NCBI GenBank assembly: GCA_017654935.2
Contig: CM065710.1
Coordinates: 31,101,222-31,165,221 of the forward strand
Direction: 5' to 3'
DNA from: Phymorhynchus buccinoides
Lineage: Eukaryota; Mollusca; Gastropoda; Neogastropoda; Raphitomidae
Length of the DNA: 64,000 nucleotides
Shown here: positions 31,890 through 44,130 of the stretch, piece by piece
How positions within the stretch are numbered: the first letter of the stretch is position 1
Layout of the letters: each line of letters begins with the position of its first letter
The notes under the pieces: model-generated
Told to the model about the DNA's origin: nothing
What the model saw: only the letters and a program-made list of their open reading frames with translations
Database searches by the model: none
Program-made: the position numbers and the translations under genes

Positions 31890-31985
31890 CATTGAACAAA
31901 AATGTCACATGAAACTATGTAGTATGATGGTGGATAGACAGCTACCATCTACTAGTTTGTGTGGAATTTCATTGGAAAACAAAAT
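31890..31985. repeat. Single 80-bp GPCR-upstream unit, orphan
   Basis: AATGTCACATGAAACTATGT, then GTATGATGGTGGATAGACAG and GTGTGGAATTTCATTGG. No receptor coding sequence is attached. Confidence 0.85.
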
Positions 31986-32643
31986 GACTCTCTGGCACTC
32001 TAATACCCACAGTCTTGGCCATTGCAACAACCATGTTTTGCTACCAGTGAATGCCCTTGGTATGCTTTTAGAATGCTTGCTAAGTACTGACCAAACAAGG
32101 GCCAAACTTAACTCTCAAAAGTTTATAATTATGGCCCTCCCCCCAATTATACCTTATTTGATTGCCATGCCCTTAATAATGATGTATGATGAATAATATC
32201 ACTAAATGCCAAATAAATTGCCCCCCCCCCCATAATAAATGCCCCAATTTAATGCCAACAATTATGCAATTAAGTGCCCTGCCCCAATCCCGCCCCTTTT
32301 CAGTACTTGACCAACAACGAGGTACTACTTAACTCTGCACTCTCACAAGATGTCAAGGCATTCACTCCAATCTCACTCTCTATACTGTCAAGGGAGTTAA
32401 TAACCATAGTTGCAGAGGCCAATAGAGATCATTGTTAGTTGTTGACTGCCAAACATCAAAAACACTCGTCGGCAAAGTAAGTCATGCGCTCGTTATAAAC
32501 CAAGCTTATATGTCTCATATGGGATATTATATTTTCCAAACCAAAATGAAAGGGTTATATTAAATTATATGTCATCCTAATAATGTACAAAAGTGACATA
32601 AAAAAAGAGAGAGAGAGAGAGAGAGGAGAAAGAGAGAGAGATT

Positions 32644-32706
<63 letters not shown>
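31986..32706. other. Intergenic sequence, duplicated flank and (AG)n run
   Basis: No gene. 32,430-32,600 matches 2,030-2,190. 32,345-32,410 resembles part of the 30.6-31.45 kb element. The AG run spans about 32,607-32,706. Confidence 0.7.
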
Positions 32707-32708
<2 letters not shown>

Positions 32709-33197
32709 CAATTCAATTCAAACAATTTTAATGACTAGGCCTTCTGCCCGTATCATAGGGAGGCTGGGGGAGGGGGTTATAAAGACACATAACATGTGCA
32801 TCGAAAACTAGAAAATAACACAAATTCTCGTGGATTTAATTATTTAAGCAAAAATAAACAAAATTAGTAAGTAAATAAATGAACAGATATATAAATAAAT
32901 AGGTACATTAAAGAGAAAAACAACAACAAATAATCCAATATGATATTGAGTCGATGAAACAGATGGTTAAACAATTAGCCAGAACAAGTCGATTGCAAAT
33001 ATACCAAACTATTAAATCTATCAAACAACCAATCATCCATTATTAATTAATAAATAATCAGAACAAGTAAGCAGTCCCACATCAATCAGTCACCGATAAT
33101 TAATAAATGCACCAAACTAGTTCAACAAACCACCATTAATCAACAAATTTACCATTTATTAAGTTGATTCTGTAGTCCAATTGGAGTAGTTGCTCTC
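32707..33197 (-). mobile_element. LINE fragment and 3' UTR ending in a (TTGAA)n tail
   Basis: Minus strand: ATTGAGAGCAACTACTCCAA begins directly after a TC run (33,198) and encodes RATTPIGLQNQL, the segment just after the RT active site in the LINE at 54,066. An AT-rich 3' UTR follows, ending GGCCTAGTCATTAAAATTG and TTTGAATTGAATTGAAT. Coding homology to the 54 kb copy lasts only about 45 bases, so most of ORF2 is deleted. Confidence 0.6.
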
Positions 33198-33260
33198 AAT
33201 AGAGAGAGAGAGAGGAGCAGAGAGAGAGAGATGTGAGAGAGAGAGAAGAGAGAGATGCTG

Positions 33261-33310
<50 letters not shown>

Positions 33311-33324
33311 CGGACAGAGAGAAA
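33198..33324. repeat. Interrupted (AG)n microsatellite
   Basis: AG-rich tract with interruptions; pure at 33,262-33,302. It abuts the LINE fragment at the same LINE nucleotide as the TC run at 54,065. Confidence 0.88.
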
Positions 33325-33569
33325 CAGACAGTGACACAGATATGCAGAAATAGACAGACTGAAAAAAACCCAGAGATGTGGGCTGAATGAAACTACTACA
33401 CATTAGGTATTAGGTACTTTATAGTCACAGGGGCGTCTCTGTGAAATTCAGGTTGCTCCCACCTAGAGAGCGCGTCGCAGTCAGGGGCGCACAACCCAAT
33501 AGTTTTGCATGCAATCTTTTTTGTGACTGATGAGGAAGGAAAAAATGGAGGGGGGTGGGTAAATTTTGA
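33325..33569. other. Segmental duplicate of 4,138-4,600 lacking the palindromic MITE
   Basis: Collinear with 4,138-4,600. The sequence GGTATTAGGTACTTTATAG at about 33,403-33,422 is the empty site of the MITE at 4,224-4,437. Confidence 0.88.
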
Positions 33570-33785
33570 CCAAATGACAAGCTGTTTCGTTGCCACTGGG
33601 TTTCACGTGTGCTAAGTGCATGGGCACACAGGACTCGGTTTATCGTTTCATCCGAAAGACTCCACGTTCAGACCGTAATGCTTAGTGCAAAGTGAGAGGA
33701 AAAATCCCCTGTGCCCAGGTTCGAACTCTGCTTTACTTAACAAGAGCCGAACGCGTTACCTCTGTGCCACTCTACACCACTATCA
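33570..33785 (-). mobile_element. tRNA-derived SINE, copy 2
   Basis: Minus strand: GTGGTGTAGAGTGGCACAGA and GGTAACGCGTTCGGCTC (A-box region), AGAGTTCGAACCTGG (B-box), then a body with CTTTCGGATGAAACGATAAA and CGTGTGCTAAG read inversely. It is a duplicate of 4,600-4,850, not an independent insertion. Confidence 0.65.
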
Positions 33786-33931
33786 CTTATCCTTACAAAG
33801 AAATATCAATCAAAATATACAAAGTTCTTCGCCCCTTCTCTGTCCTTTTCCCTGCCATTGGCCATGCTCCGTTAGGATTGTTGCCTTATTTATATTTACA
33901 GATTTGAAATGCATTACCTATGTGGCACGAA

Positions 33932-34372
33932 TCATCCAACTGTCCGTCCGTGTGTCTGTGTGTGTGTCTGAAACACAAAACGGGCCTTATAACTCCGCCG
34001 TTTTTCGACCGAATCGCTTCAAATTTGCTGTGAGCCCTAACGAGGCGATGGCAACGGCAACCGAGGCGGCCGTATCATTTGCGCGGTTTCGCGGTTTCGC
34101 AAATGCGCGAAACGCGCATCCGCCGGCCTCTCGGCGCCCGTATCTCCGGCGTTTCTGGGCCGATTGCCTTCGAATTTGGTGGGTAGATGACCAGGGACGG
34201 TGACTATCGGTGTGCCAAACAGAAAGCGAATCGGTTTAGAAACGCGCGCGCTATACCACTCCGCCGTTTCTTAACCGAATCGCTTCACATTTGCAGTACT
34301 TGGCGTTACCGTTACTAGGCGTTACCGTTACTAGGCGTTACTGGTACTCGGCATTGCGCTAGTTAATATTAA
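33932..34372. mobile_element. GC-rich insertion with internal repeats
   Basis: Inserted into the duplicated block (absent at about 4,993). It begins TCCAACTGTCCGTCCGTG. CTCCGCCGTTT.T.GACCGAA, GTATCTCCGGCGTTTCTGGG and CACTCCGCCGTTTCTTAACC are three spaced relatives, and GGCGTTACCGTTACTA is repeated near 34,310-34,345. Its base composition (GC-rich) differs sharply from its surroundings. No protein domain is recognised in the open frame at 33,685-34,203. Confidence 0.6.
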
Positions 34373-34472
34373 AAAAACGCTAAAAAAACCCAGGGAAGAA
34401 GTTGCTAGCAATAAAATCGGGAAATGTCCTATTATTAAGCTCACATGTAGCCATAGCAAACAACCATAATGG

Positions 34473-34652
<180 letters not shown>

Positions 34653-34754
34653 TCAAATATTGTTTAATCCTTTGACCCCTTTTGGGGCATGGAGGACTTG
34701 AAACAAATCAAGCAAATAGAAATGCAACAATTGAAAACGGTTATAAAAGTCAAA

Positions 34755-35085
34755 TCTGGTGGCCGTTTCACAAGGGCTAACGCTAAGTAAGTGCAAATCG
34801 GCAAAAACAGTACTAAGAAACACCTCTTTTGCTGACGTTTGTCGAAAACGTTTTGTGGCTGCTCCCAAAGTATCTCGTGGCGAACTATCACGTGATTTGC
34901 ATGGGGTGAATACATTTCTTGTTGTTGATTGGTCCATTAAAGTTTGGTTAAAATAATACACCTTTTTTTTGACCAATCAGACAAGAGCTTGTAATATTCT
35001 TCCGCAAACGTTTTCTAAAGTGTTTCTTAGAACAGTTATGGTGCGCGGCGACCGTCGTCTAGAGAAACTCCACCCAGATATAAAT
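34755..35085. mobile_element. Insertion of about 330 bp with internal inverted repeat
   Basis: Absent from the paralogous position at about 5,252. TACTAAGAAACACCTCTTTT and CGAAAACGTTTTG on the left face CAAACGTTTTCTAAAG and TGTTTCTTAGAACAG on the right. The stem is about 45 bp with about 160 bp between. A MITE-like nonautonomous element is likely. Confidence 0.5.
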
Positions 35086-35120
35086 AGCACACTGAATACA
35101 ATGTTACATAAATTTACTAA

Positions 35121-35155
35121 AGGTCTCGGTACACGTTAACATTATTCACGGTGTC
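35121..35155. mobile_element. Foldback MITE, left arm only
   Basis: AAAGGTCTCGGTACACGTTA and ACATTATTCACGG match the left end of the 5,301 copy; homology then stops. Confidence 0.7.
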
Positions 35156-36814
35156 ATGTTTAGGGTGAATGTGATCAGGGTTTCAAGAAAAATAGTGACA
35201 ACAGTATGGGTCGCTCACGCACACTCGACCTCACTCCAGACAGAAATGTACAAAACAAAACACATTTTATTTACTAATTCCTCATTGTACAACTAATGAG
35301 GCTTTATACTGAAAATGTCTCTGCCCCTGTCTCGTGACATGAGATGCGAACACCTACTTAAGATTATCGCCCTTGCCTGTCAGGAACTACGAGTACATAC
35401 AACAAACAAACAACTACACGAGAAGTGTAAAGTGACGTTATTTTCTTCACAAGAGACAAAACAAATGTGACCGAGTGACGTAAGTAGTCCACTCGTCACT
35501 AATTATTCATAGCCCAGTTTACTGGTCACAAGACTGTTCAAAGCAGACGGTTCAATCTGCCGACAGACGGCTCGATTGCAATTCGCTAGTTTTGACACCT
35601 ATTGTTACCGTGTCAGCAGACAACACGATTACGTTGTCTCCTTTGTAGACACGCGACCTTATGCAAATCAAACAAGTCACGCGCCTTGGTTCAAAACGAA
35701 GGCAGGCTACCAATTCAAATCCTAAGCCTGTTAATAAACATACTTTAGCCTCTCCCCCTCTTTTATTTTCATATCCAGCATCTTTATAATTTCAAATGCC
35801 CCAAATGTTCTTTTGACCCAGAAGGCGTAAAAACTCTATTTTTCTTTCTTATTTTCATATTCATAAAATCCTATCTTAGCTATGTAACTTAATTGACTAG
35901 TCTGTCAATTACGGCCTCAAAATGCCGATATCTCTCATATATAGCTAACGATTTATTCTGTTAAATTACATCGCTCTTCCTTGCCTAGAAACCTTTGTTA
36001 TTCAAGGTTTCCCTTTCGCCTTTCAATAGCAAGAAAGCGCTTTGATGTAATACATTAGTATTGACAGTATATATTTTACGTCAAACTTAACTTTTGACGA
36101 AACGTCGCACCGACGTCATTATACTTGTCGTCTGCTACCACACTAGCCAGGGACAGTGCGCTGCACTAGCCTGCAAGTCGCGCTTCTAACAAAGTTGTGT
36201 TTCTTTGTCACAATGAATGCTAATTATATTCTTACTGTGTCATCTAATATAGTGACATAGTACATCAATATAAAGCTCTCATTGCCCTCTTTTTATCAGT
36301 ACTAACCCAGTACTTTTTATCAACCCCAAGTATCATAGTTGTAGAGTTATTAATTTTTTAGATGCTAGAACCCATTAAAGTGGCTTTCAGAATACCTAGT
36401 TTTCGCCTATTTTAATGGTCATAGCTTTATAACTTTTTATATCCATTTGTATCAGATTGTAGCTGGGTTCGCGGCCTTTATTTTGATATGTTTCATGTGT
36501 TGCTTGGTTAAACCATTGCAGATATACATTGTGTTATTCAACTGCCAACAAACACAGATTTGCTTGAAAACACAAGTAACAAGAGTCGATTTGATCTCAA
36601 TCATGTGACGCAGGCTTTGCAGCTCAGACTGACCTATGTAATTCAAATATGAACGCGGCTGGTCTTCATCCACACATCGGCGGGCCAGCTGGAAGCAAGA
36701 AAGAGAAAGAGACAGAGCTGCTACCACTTTGCTGTTTGCTGCTTCTTGCTGCTCTTCTTCAGCGAACTTCAGGGCTACCTTGAGAGTCTGCCCAGACCTC
36801 CAGCCACCTTTAAC
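35156..36814. other. Unassigned sequence
   Basis: No gene is recognised. About 60 bases near 35,785-35,845 (GCCCCAAATG.TCTTTTGACC) occur inverted at 47,975-48,035. This region borders the LINE that begins near 36,815. Confidence 0.45.
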
Positions 36815-38174
36815 TTGACAGTACGGCGGATCACTGACAGGATGAGGACCTTCACCACTCTTTGAGCCCTCCTGCCAGCTCCGCCGCACGACATCTTAGT
36901 GTTACACCACCTGCTCTGGGAGCAGAGACACTACTTCGGCAGTCTTCCTTTCCGGAGTGGGGGCTTCCCAGCGTCTCCTGCAGGACCGGATCTTCCTCTT
37001 TCGTGAGCATTAATAGGGCATTAGGGGTCTTTTTTCTTCTTTTTTTTGCAGTATGATGTGTTATTCAGCTGCCTAGTGGCTAGGGTCTGTAGGAAATACC
37101 ACAAAAGTGGTATACCTGGGAGAACTGCGTTGGCCACCCGAGCCTTTGCACAGCAGGACTCCCGGGGCTAGGGCCTAGGACGTCTAGCCAGTTTAGATTG
37201 TACCGGTTTTTTCCTTTGTCATCTTTCCTCCCTGTCTTTTTTTCCGACATCCCGTCGTTCCAAACGATCTATCCATCCCCCCACTCGTAGGCCTTTGCCT
37301 GGTGGGTACGGACCTCATAGCATAGGCTTCTGTTAGGATAGTTCTTCATTCTGTTAGGGTTCCTGCCAGCCCCCTAATCTGTTGGGGGATTTGTGTGCGA
37401 GCAACAAAACTAGTTGAGCATAGGTCTTTTCTAAACTTGTAGGTCTTTTCTCTCTTTCAAATTGTTAAAATTAAATAAAAACATTTCCGGACTTTTCTAT
37501 TATTGTTTGACCCGGTCTTGTAGGGAACGTATAGGTGAAGATAAAAATGGATAGGATTACTTATTAAAAGAAATTAAAAACTGGAAACTAAAAGTAAAAA
37601 TATTACTTGCAAAATAAAGATAAAGTGATAGGTAGGTTTTTTTTTAATACAAAACACCCACATTTAAAATCGTAAGTAATCAAGTACAATCAATGGGACT
37701 ACCACACTTTTTGGGGATCTCCTAGTGAAGTCAAATAAGTGACTGAAAGTTAATAATAATATTTGTTATACACAAATTAAATTGCGGTAATTAAGTCTAT
37801 TCACCGCCAGAGACAAAGTGAGGGCAGAAAAATCCGATTTTTGTTGAGAGGAACACTTTATAGTGGTACTCTCGGCAGAATATTGTAGTGCTCTACACAG
37901 AGCAACTCGAACCTGATTGGTTCCCTCTAAAGACGCCAATTTTTGATTGGTCGTCCTTGTAAACGAAAGAACTGCACCATTTGTAAACATGTAGAGTTCC
38001 CCTTTCCGTCTCGCCCAGCCCACCCTCTCTCCCTCTATTAGGCGAGGGTAGGAAAGGAGGAAAAAGTTTCCCTCTACGTTCTTTGAAAAGACTAAAATTC
38101 ATAAGAAAGTGTATAAAATTATAATATAAAATATATTTAATTGATTTAATTTTTGTCGGATAATATTCCCTGTT

Positions 38175-40208
38175 ATGAACAGACAAGACCTAGTTCAAGG
38201 GGGAGCACGTCCTCCTGGGGAGACCTCACGGATCCCCCCCAGTGACAAAAACACCTCTAACGACACAGATTTCATGTCCAGCGATTCTGAATACACTGAC
38301 GTTGAGTCAGAGGCAGAAACCATAATCTCTAATGTGTCACCAATGGCACTTGAAGACACCAGAGACGATGCAGTCTTTCAAACACCTCAAGATCACTCCC
38401 CAAGGAGAAAACAAAACGTAAACCTTGCCAATCCAAAATCCACCAGGAAAAGAAGCAGGCAAGACAGGGGCTCGGACGAACCCCCGGAAACTCAAAATAA
38501 TCGGTTAAATGAAAAAAGACCAAGAGAAGATGAGGGAGAATCCCCCATCAAAGATCACCTTACTGTACAAACCAACAGAAAAACCTCTCAAAACTCAGCC
38601 CTTGGGGCGGCGTCTCTTGCAGACCCCATCCCGGGAATTCCCAAGGGTATAGAGTCTGTCTGGGGCACAGTGCCCACAAAAGGAACTAAAAACAACCAAA
38701 AACAACCAAACGTTAATCAAACCAGAAAAATCAACCAACAAAACCTTCCACCGCCCGTCTTTTTTAAACACCCAGTGGTGCTAGAAGATTTAGGCACTGG
38801 CCCAGCAACGTTTCGAGCTTTGGGCCCTACATCAAGTTATCAACTTTACAAACAAACAATAGGCCCCATCCTCAGTCAGCGCCCACTTTCCAACAACCGC
38901 TGGCTGATTGGGTGCAACTCAGTAAAACAACAGCAGCAGCTTGTCAAAATGAAAAAGATTTCACAAATCCACATAAAATGTTCTATTCCGACAGTTACAA
39001 ATGAAGGTGTCATCAAAGGAGTAGCTCTGGAGGAAGACACCCAAAACATCGTCCAGAGCATTCCAGAGGCTAAATCTGCATTCAGATTGAAAAACAAAGA
39101 TGGATCAGACTCAAGAGCTGTCAAGATAATTTTTAACAGGCCAACCCTCCCCACCATGGTCAATTAAAGCCGAAGAATTTCACGTACACACTTACGTGGC
39201 ACCAGTTAGAAGATGCAGGAATTGTGCCCGCCTTGGGCACAGTGCGAACCAGTGCCGCTCAAAGAGAGTGACCTGTGTTCGATGTGCCCAGGTCGGACAC
39301 GACGTCTCGAAATGCAAATCAACTACACCGAAATGTGTCAATTGTGGAGGATCCCACTCAGCAGCATACTTGGGATGCTCACAATATCAAATAAGGCTCA
39401 GGGCAAACCGCATTCGTGGGGAGTCGTTCCTTCCCTACTCGGAAGCCATTAGAAAAGCCAAAATAGACTTGGAAACAGAAAAGACAAAACAAACCCGAGT
39501 GTCGTCGGTGCACTCCCCCTCCCCAAAGGTACACTCCACATGGAGAACAGAAGACCGCTATAGACCTAGTCCTCCAGGCAGCTACGCTGCCAAAGTGATA
39601 GGCATCAGGACACATCGTCCCAAGAGACAATGCAGGCGAACAGCCCTCCAAACTCCACTGTAACCAACAAAACAAGGTCAATAAAACCAAAGAAAAAACA
39701 CTTCAGACCCAGAATAACAAGCTCAAGAGCTAAAACACTCAGAAACAGAGCTCAAGAAGTCAAATTAGCATTGGCAAATGCAGCAACGGAAAAAAAATAG
39801 AAGAAATTGTAAACAAACAAATTGAAAAACAAACGGAATCCATTGTAACCAAACTAACAACATACATGGATAACAAACTGTTTCACAAAGTTTCAAGAAC
39901 AAATCAATCTCAAACCAAACAGCTGCAGAGCTTAATACTTTCACCCAAACAGCTTCTAGCAAATCCCCAAAGAGCTGTTCATGACTAATATTTTGGTTAG
40001 CCTCGCCAAAGCGAAAACCAGCAACAAACCTAGTCTTCTATTAGAAGGACTATCATCTATTATGACACCCTCCAACACTACTCCCATCCCCATGACACAA
40101 GATAGTAACCTCTATCGCCTGGCACAATTAGTGTGTGAACCAGGAGAAACATATAGACAAAGACAAAGACTAACATCCCAGGCTTCCAAAGCCAAACAAT
40201 ATGGCTAG
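38175..40208 (+). pseudogene. LINE ORF1 (gag-like, zinc knuckles), broken
   Basis: Nucleic-acid-binding protein of the retroelement. 38,175-39,167 encodes an acidic/charged N-terminus and the conserved block PVVLEDLGTGPATFRALGP, RPLSNNRWLIGCNS and DSRAVKIIFNRP. A one-base shift at about 39,165 (before an in-frame TAA) separates it from 39,196-39,663, which holds three CCHC knuckles (CRNCARLGHSANQC, CVRCAQVGHDVSKC, CVNCGGSHSAAYLGC). A second break leads to 39,981-40,208, whose end (LAKAKTSNKPSLLLEGLSS) matches the intact ORF1 at 49,815-51,749. Confidence 0.88.
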
Positions 40209-40249
40209 TGGCAATAGAAAACCAATTTTAACCTGTTTTAGTAGATAAG

Positions 40250-43200
40250 GTTTATCGAAACCCTCTATTCTTATCCTGTCTAAGCATAAGGCCACTTTAA
40301 ATATCCTGCAGTGGAACTGCAGATCCATAAATACAACGAAGGATTACTTAATACATTTTCTAGCTACAACCTCCACACAGTATCATATACTGTGTATTCA
40401 ATCTTTAAACGTAAATTTTTCTCAGTTACCTAACATTGATGGATTTTGTTACCCACCAAATGTTAGTAATACGGTTGGTAAAGTTAAAACAGCAACTTAT
40501 GTAAGTATTAATTTACATTATATTAAACAATCACCTACCGTTTTAAATATAGAGGACATTCAGTATTCAAATACTATTCAAATTCAATTGGAACAAAAAC
40601 CACTAAATATTTTGAATATGTATTTTCCAAAAGGCTATAATGCAGCTCCTACAACAAATTGGCTGTCCTCTCTGTCATCCTCTAATTCCTGGGCGGTGGT
40701 TGGGGACTTTAACGCCCAACACCCGTCCTGGGAAAACAAAGGATCCACCAGTTCCAAAGGAGGAAACCAACTGACACAAGAGATTTTACCCTCAAGCTTA
40801 ATTTTACTAAATGATGGAACATACACACACTATCCGGACCAACTAGGACAAAATATGTCAGCTATAGATCTCACTATTGTTAGTCCCAACTTACAAATAA
40901 ATAGTGACTGGACTCCTTTAGTAGATCCCTTGGGATCAGACCATAAACCGATCTCCATTACGTTTAATGCAGAAATAAATCAAGAAACATCAACTTCAAA
41001 AACATTCAATTTAGAAAAAGCAAATTGACCAATATTTCAAACGGCCCTAAGTTTATTTACTATAGAGGAGATAGAACATCAAGACCTCGAAATGTACTAT
41101 CAAAATATAAGAAGTAACATATTAAATGCTGGTCAACAATCGATACCAATGACCACACAAAACGAAACCACTGTCAGTTTCACCAGAAATAACCCCTGGT
41201 GGAACGGAGAGTGTGCAGAAGCAGTTACAAATAAACACCAAAAAAGTAACATATTTAATAAATTTCCAACAACAGAAAATTTTGACGATAAAAAAATAGT
41301 AAAAAGATGGTAGCAAAAGCCAAATTAGAATACTTTACTGATGAAAAAATTACAAACTATACAGATTTGGGAAAGGCCTGGAAGAAACTAAAAAAGTTAA
41401 AATTAAAAGGATGTTTAAGGAAAACTAGAGTTTTGAACAAGAACAAAAAAATTACTACAAACAATCAAGAGACAGCCAACACCCTAGCAGAAACTTTTGC
41501 CAGTGCAAGTCAAACTAAATCTCTTCCACAACATGAACAAAATAGAAGAGCTAAAATACCAGCAACTGAAAAGTCAACTAATAATAACGATGTAATCAAT
41601 GCACCGCTCACTTTTGCCGAGCTTGCTAGAGCCCTAAGATTAACAAAGAAAGTTAAAAAAAGCTACAGGAGAAGATCCAATTTCCTTTGGAGTATTAAAA
41701 AAACTACCCCATTCGCATCTAAAGATTATTCATAATTTCTACTCTAGGTGTTGGGCGAGGGGGGAGGTGCCGCAGGCCTGGAAAGAGGCACAGGTAGTGG
41801 GTATCCTGAAACCCAGAAAACCGAGACAGGACCCAAAAAGCTACCGGCCCATCTCCCTCACCCATCACCTGGGGAAAATATACGAAAAAATCGTTAAACT
41901 ACGATTAGAATACTTTTTACAAAAAAATAATATTTTACCCCCTTTTCAAGCAGGATTCCTTAAGCATAGAAGCTGCATTGAGCAGGTAGTCAAGTTAACT
42001 TCCCATGTCAGAAAGGCGTTCACCCGAAAGAGGAAGGTACTGGCTACCTTCTTCGACATCAAAGGGGCCTACGACACTGTCTGGCATGGGAGGCTGCTTC
42101 AAAAAATAAGCAAGCTCGGCATAGAGGGCAATATGTTTAATTTTATAAAAACATTTTTAGAAAATAGCAAAATGAAAGTTAAAGTAGGAAACTCATTTTC
42201 AACAGCCCACAACCTGGACATGGGCGTACCTCAGGGAAGCATAGTTGCACCAATACTTTTTAACATTATGTTACATGATATAAACTTGACCCCACTTCAA
42301 CTGTCTAAAATTTCAATGTACGTGGACGACATTGCGATATGGACGTCCGCGTGCAAAGCTAACGCTAAAAGTAGAACTTTTCAAAAGTTTTATAAAAGCC
42401 ATCAAAAGAATACAACTGCCATAGCAACTTACCTTGAAGATAATGGCTTTACGCTATCATCGGAAAAGTGTCAGTTTATGGTTTTTGCAAATTTAAAAAC
42501 AACAGACATAACATTAGATATTTTAGGGAACGTAAAACAACAAAGCTCCAAAGTAAAATTCTTAGGAGTAACCTTAACTCCAAACCTTAATTGGAATGTC
42601 CATATTTCATACCTAATTAAGAAAGCCTACCAGGCACTAAATTGTATAAAAACTATTTCCACAGAACCGTGGGCAAAAAATCCCAAATTTTTAACATATT
42701 TAGTTAATGCTCTAGTAAGAAGTAGATTAACCTACGGAATGGAAGTTTTCCACTCCCTAAGTAAAGACCAGGTACAACGGCTGCAATCAATGGAGTGCAG
42801 AGCACTCAAAACAGCCCTAGGTATACCATCCTACGCGATTAACAAACTAGTTTACAGAGATGTGGGATGGTTGCCACTCGAAAACCTTATAAAGCTAAAT
42901 TGTGCCAAATTTATAATTAGATGGTGCGCGGTAAAAACAGATACAGACCAAGAATTTATAATGGATATTCGGGAGCCTTCCTTGGATTACTCAAAACTAC
43001 AACGGAAGCAACCTCTTTTATATTAAAAAACAAAAGACATAATTAGTTACTCAAAATGCCTATTTGCTAAAGCAAATCTCGAACTAAGGGACGTTGTCCC
43101 TCACCCCGTAACAACCTTCCCTACGTGGGAAAGAGAAGATACCACATTTGATGTAACACTACACGAACAATACTCTAAACAGGATATAAATGTAATCAGC

Positions 43201-44051
43201 GCCGCAGCCAAATAAAAAGTTCATGGTTTAAGACACTACATGCAAATTTTCACTGACGGCTCTAAAATTGATAACAAGATTGGATGCGCTTTTGCCATCC
43301 CCTCACTTAAAATAGTTAAATCATTTCAATTAAATGATCACTTGTCAATTTTTAGCGCTGAACTGTGGGCCCTGTTAGAGGCCTGCAATTACATAAATAA
43401 TTTACCGTGACTATTTTTACAGATTCACTATCTTCGATCCAAGCTATTCAAAACGAAACATCAAACAGATTTGAAGTGATAAGTGAAATTAACTTATTGT
43501 TACATTGTATTAAATTAAAAGGAACAAACTTACAAATAATATGGATCCCATCCCATACAGGTATAAAAGGTAATGATCAGGCAGACAGGGCTGCAAAACA
43601 GGCAGCCCAGGGCCACGCAGGGACAAAAATAGATATAAAGCTATCAATTAAAGAAGCGAAGGCAAAATTAAAAACATCAGCTTTTCAGGAGTGGGCAGAA
43701 GAGCTAGAAGAATATACTAAAACTCACCCACAAGATCATAAGGTTTTTCAAGGCCTGTTTCTAAATATACAACGATCTTTACAGTCAACAATATTTAGAC
43801 TAAGAACAGAATCAGAACGCTGTAAATTTGTAGAAATAAAATGTAAATGCAATGAAGCATTGAACGTAAACCATCTCTTCAACCCATGCGTAGAAATAAA
43901 AATAGAACTTAAAGAGTTACTAGATAAATTGAAATTACATAACATTCATTATACTAAAAAAGACATTCTCACTAAGGGGTCAGAGGGATGGTCCCCAGCT
44001 GTATGGCTGGCGGAGACCCTCAGACAGTCACCCCTTGGCCGTCACTTTTGA
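40250..44051 (+). pseudogene. LINE ORF2: endonuclease, reverse transcriptase, RNase H, broken
   Basis: Catalyses target-primed reverse transcription in intact relatives. The endonuclease starts at about 40,293 (LNILQWNCRS) and includes VVGDFNAQHPSW and GSDHKPI; a TGA at 41,026 ends the frame. Linker frames at 41,092-41,735 follow. The reverse transcriptase is open at 41,767-43,026: SYRPISLTHHLGKIYEK, TFFDIKGAYDTVW, GVPQGSIVAP and the active site MYVDDIAIW (YVDD rather than the usual FADD). RNase H lies in two frames at about 43,239-44,051, with the catalytic set still visible: IFTDGS, SAELWAL, IFTDSLSS and HTGIKGNDQAD. No ATG precedes the endonuclease. Confidence 0.88.
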
Positions 44052-44130
44052 CCGGCTAATGCAAAACATAAAAGGCCGTCTCTTAAAATTAACTTTTTAA
44101 TAAAGTAAAATAAACCCAGATTATTTTTTT

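Larger units (their letters stand above)
36815..44130 (+). mobile_element. Near full-length I/Nimb-like LINE, decayed
   Basis: A non-LTR retrotransposon with 5' UTR (about 36,815-38,174), gag-like ORF1 (38,175-40,208) and ORF2 (about 40,250-44,051) with endonuclease, reverse transcriptase and RNase H. It ends near the TTTTAATAAAGTAAAATAAA at 44,095. The 5' UTR matches the minus-strand element at 49.4-53.14 kb (ACCACAAAAGTGGTAT, CACAGCAGGACTCCC, CCGCCGCACGACAT). RNase H after RT points to the I group. At least six frame breaks or stops show it is inactive. Confidence 0.85.

Noticed and set aside
33714..33785. A functional tRNA gene on the minus strand
   Set aside because: A and B boxes are recognisable but no complete cloverleaf with a paired acceptor stem can be drawn, and a SINE body follows.
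36452..36889. 145-codon minus-strand ORF as a host gene
   Set aside because: Part matches the LINE 5' border in another copy at 53.05 kb in a different frame; no domain.
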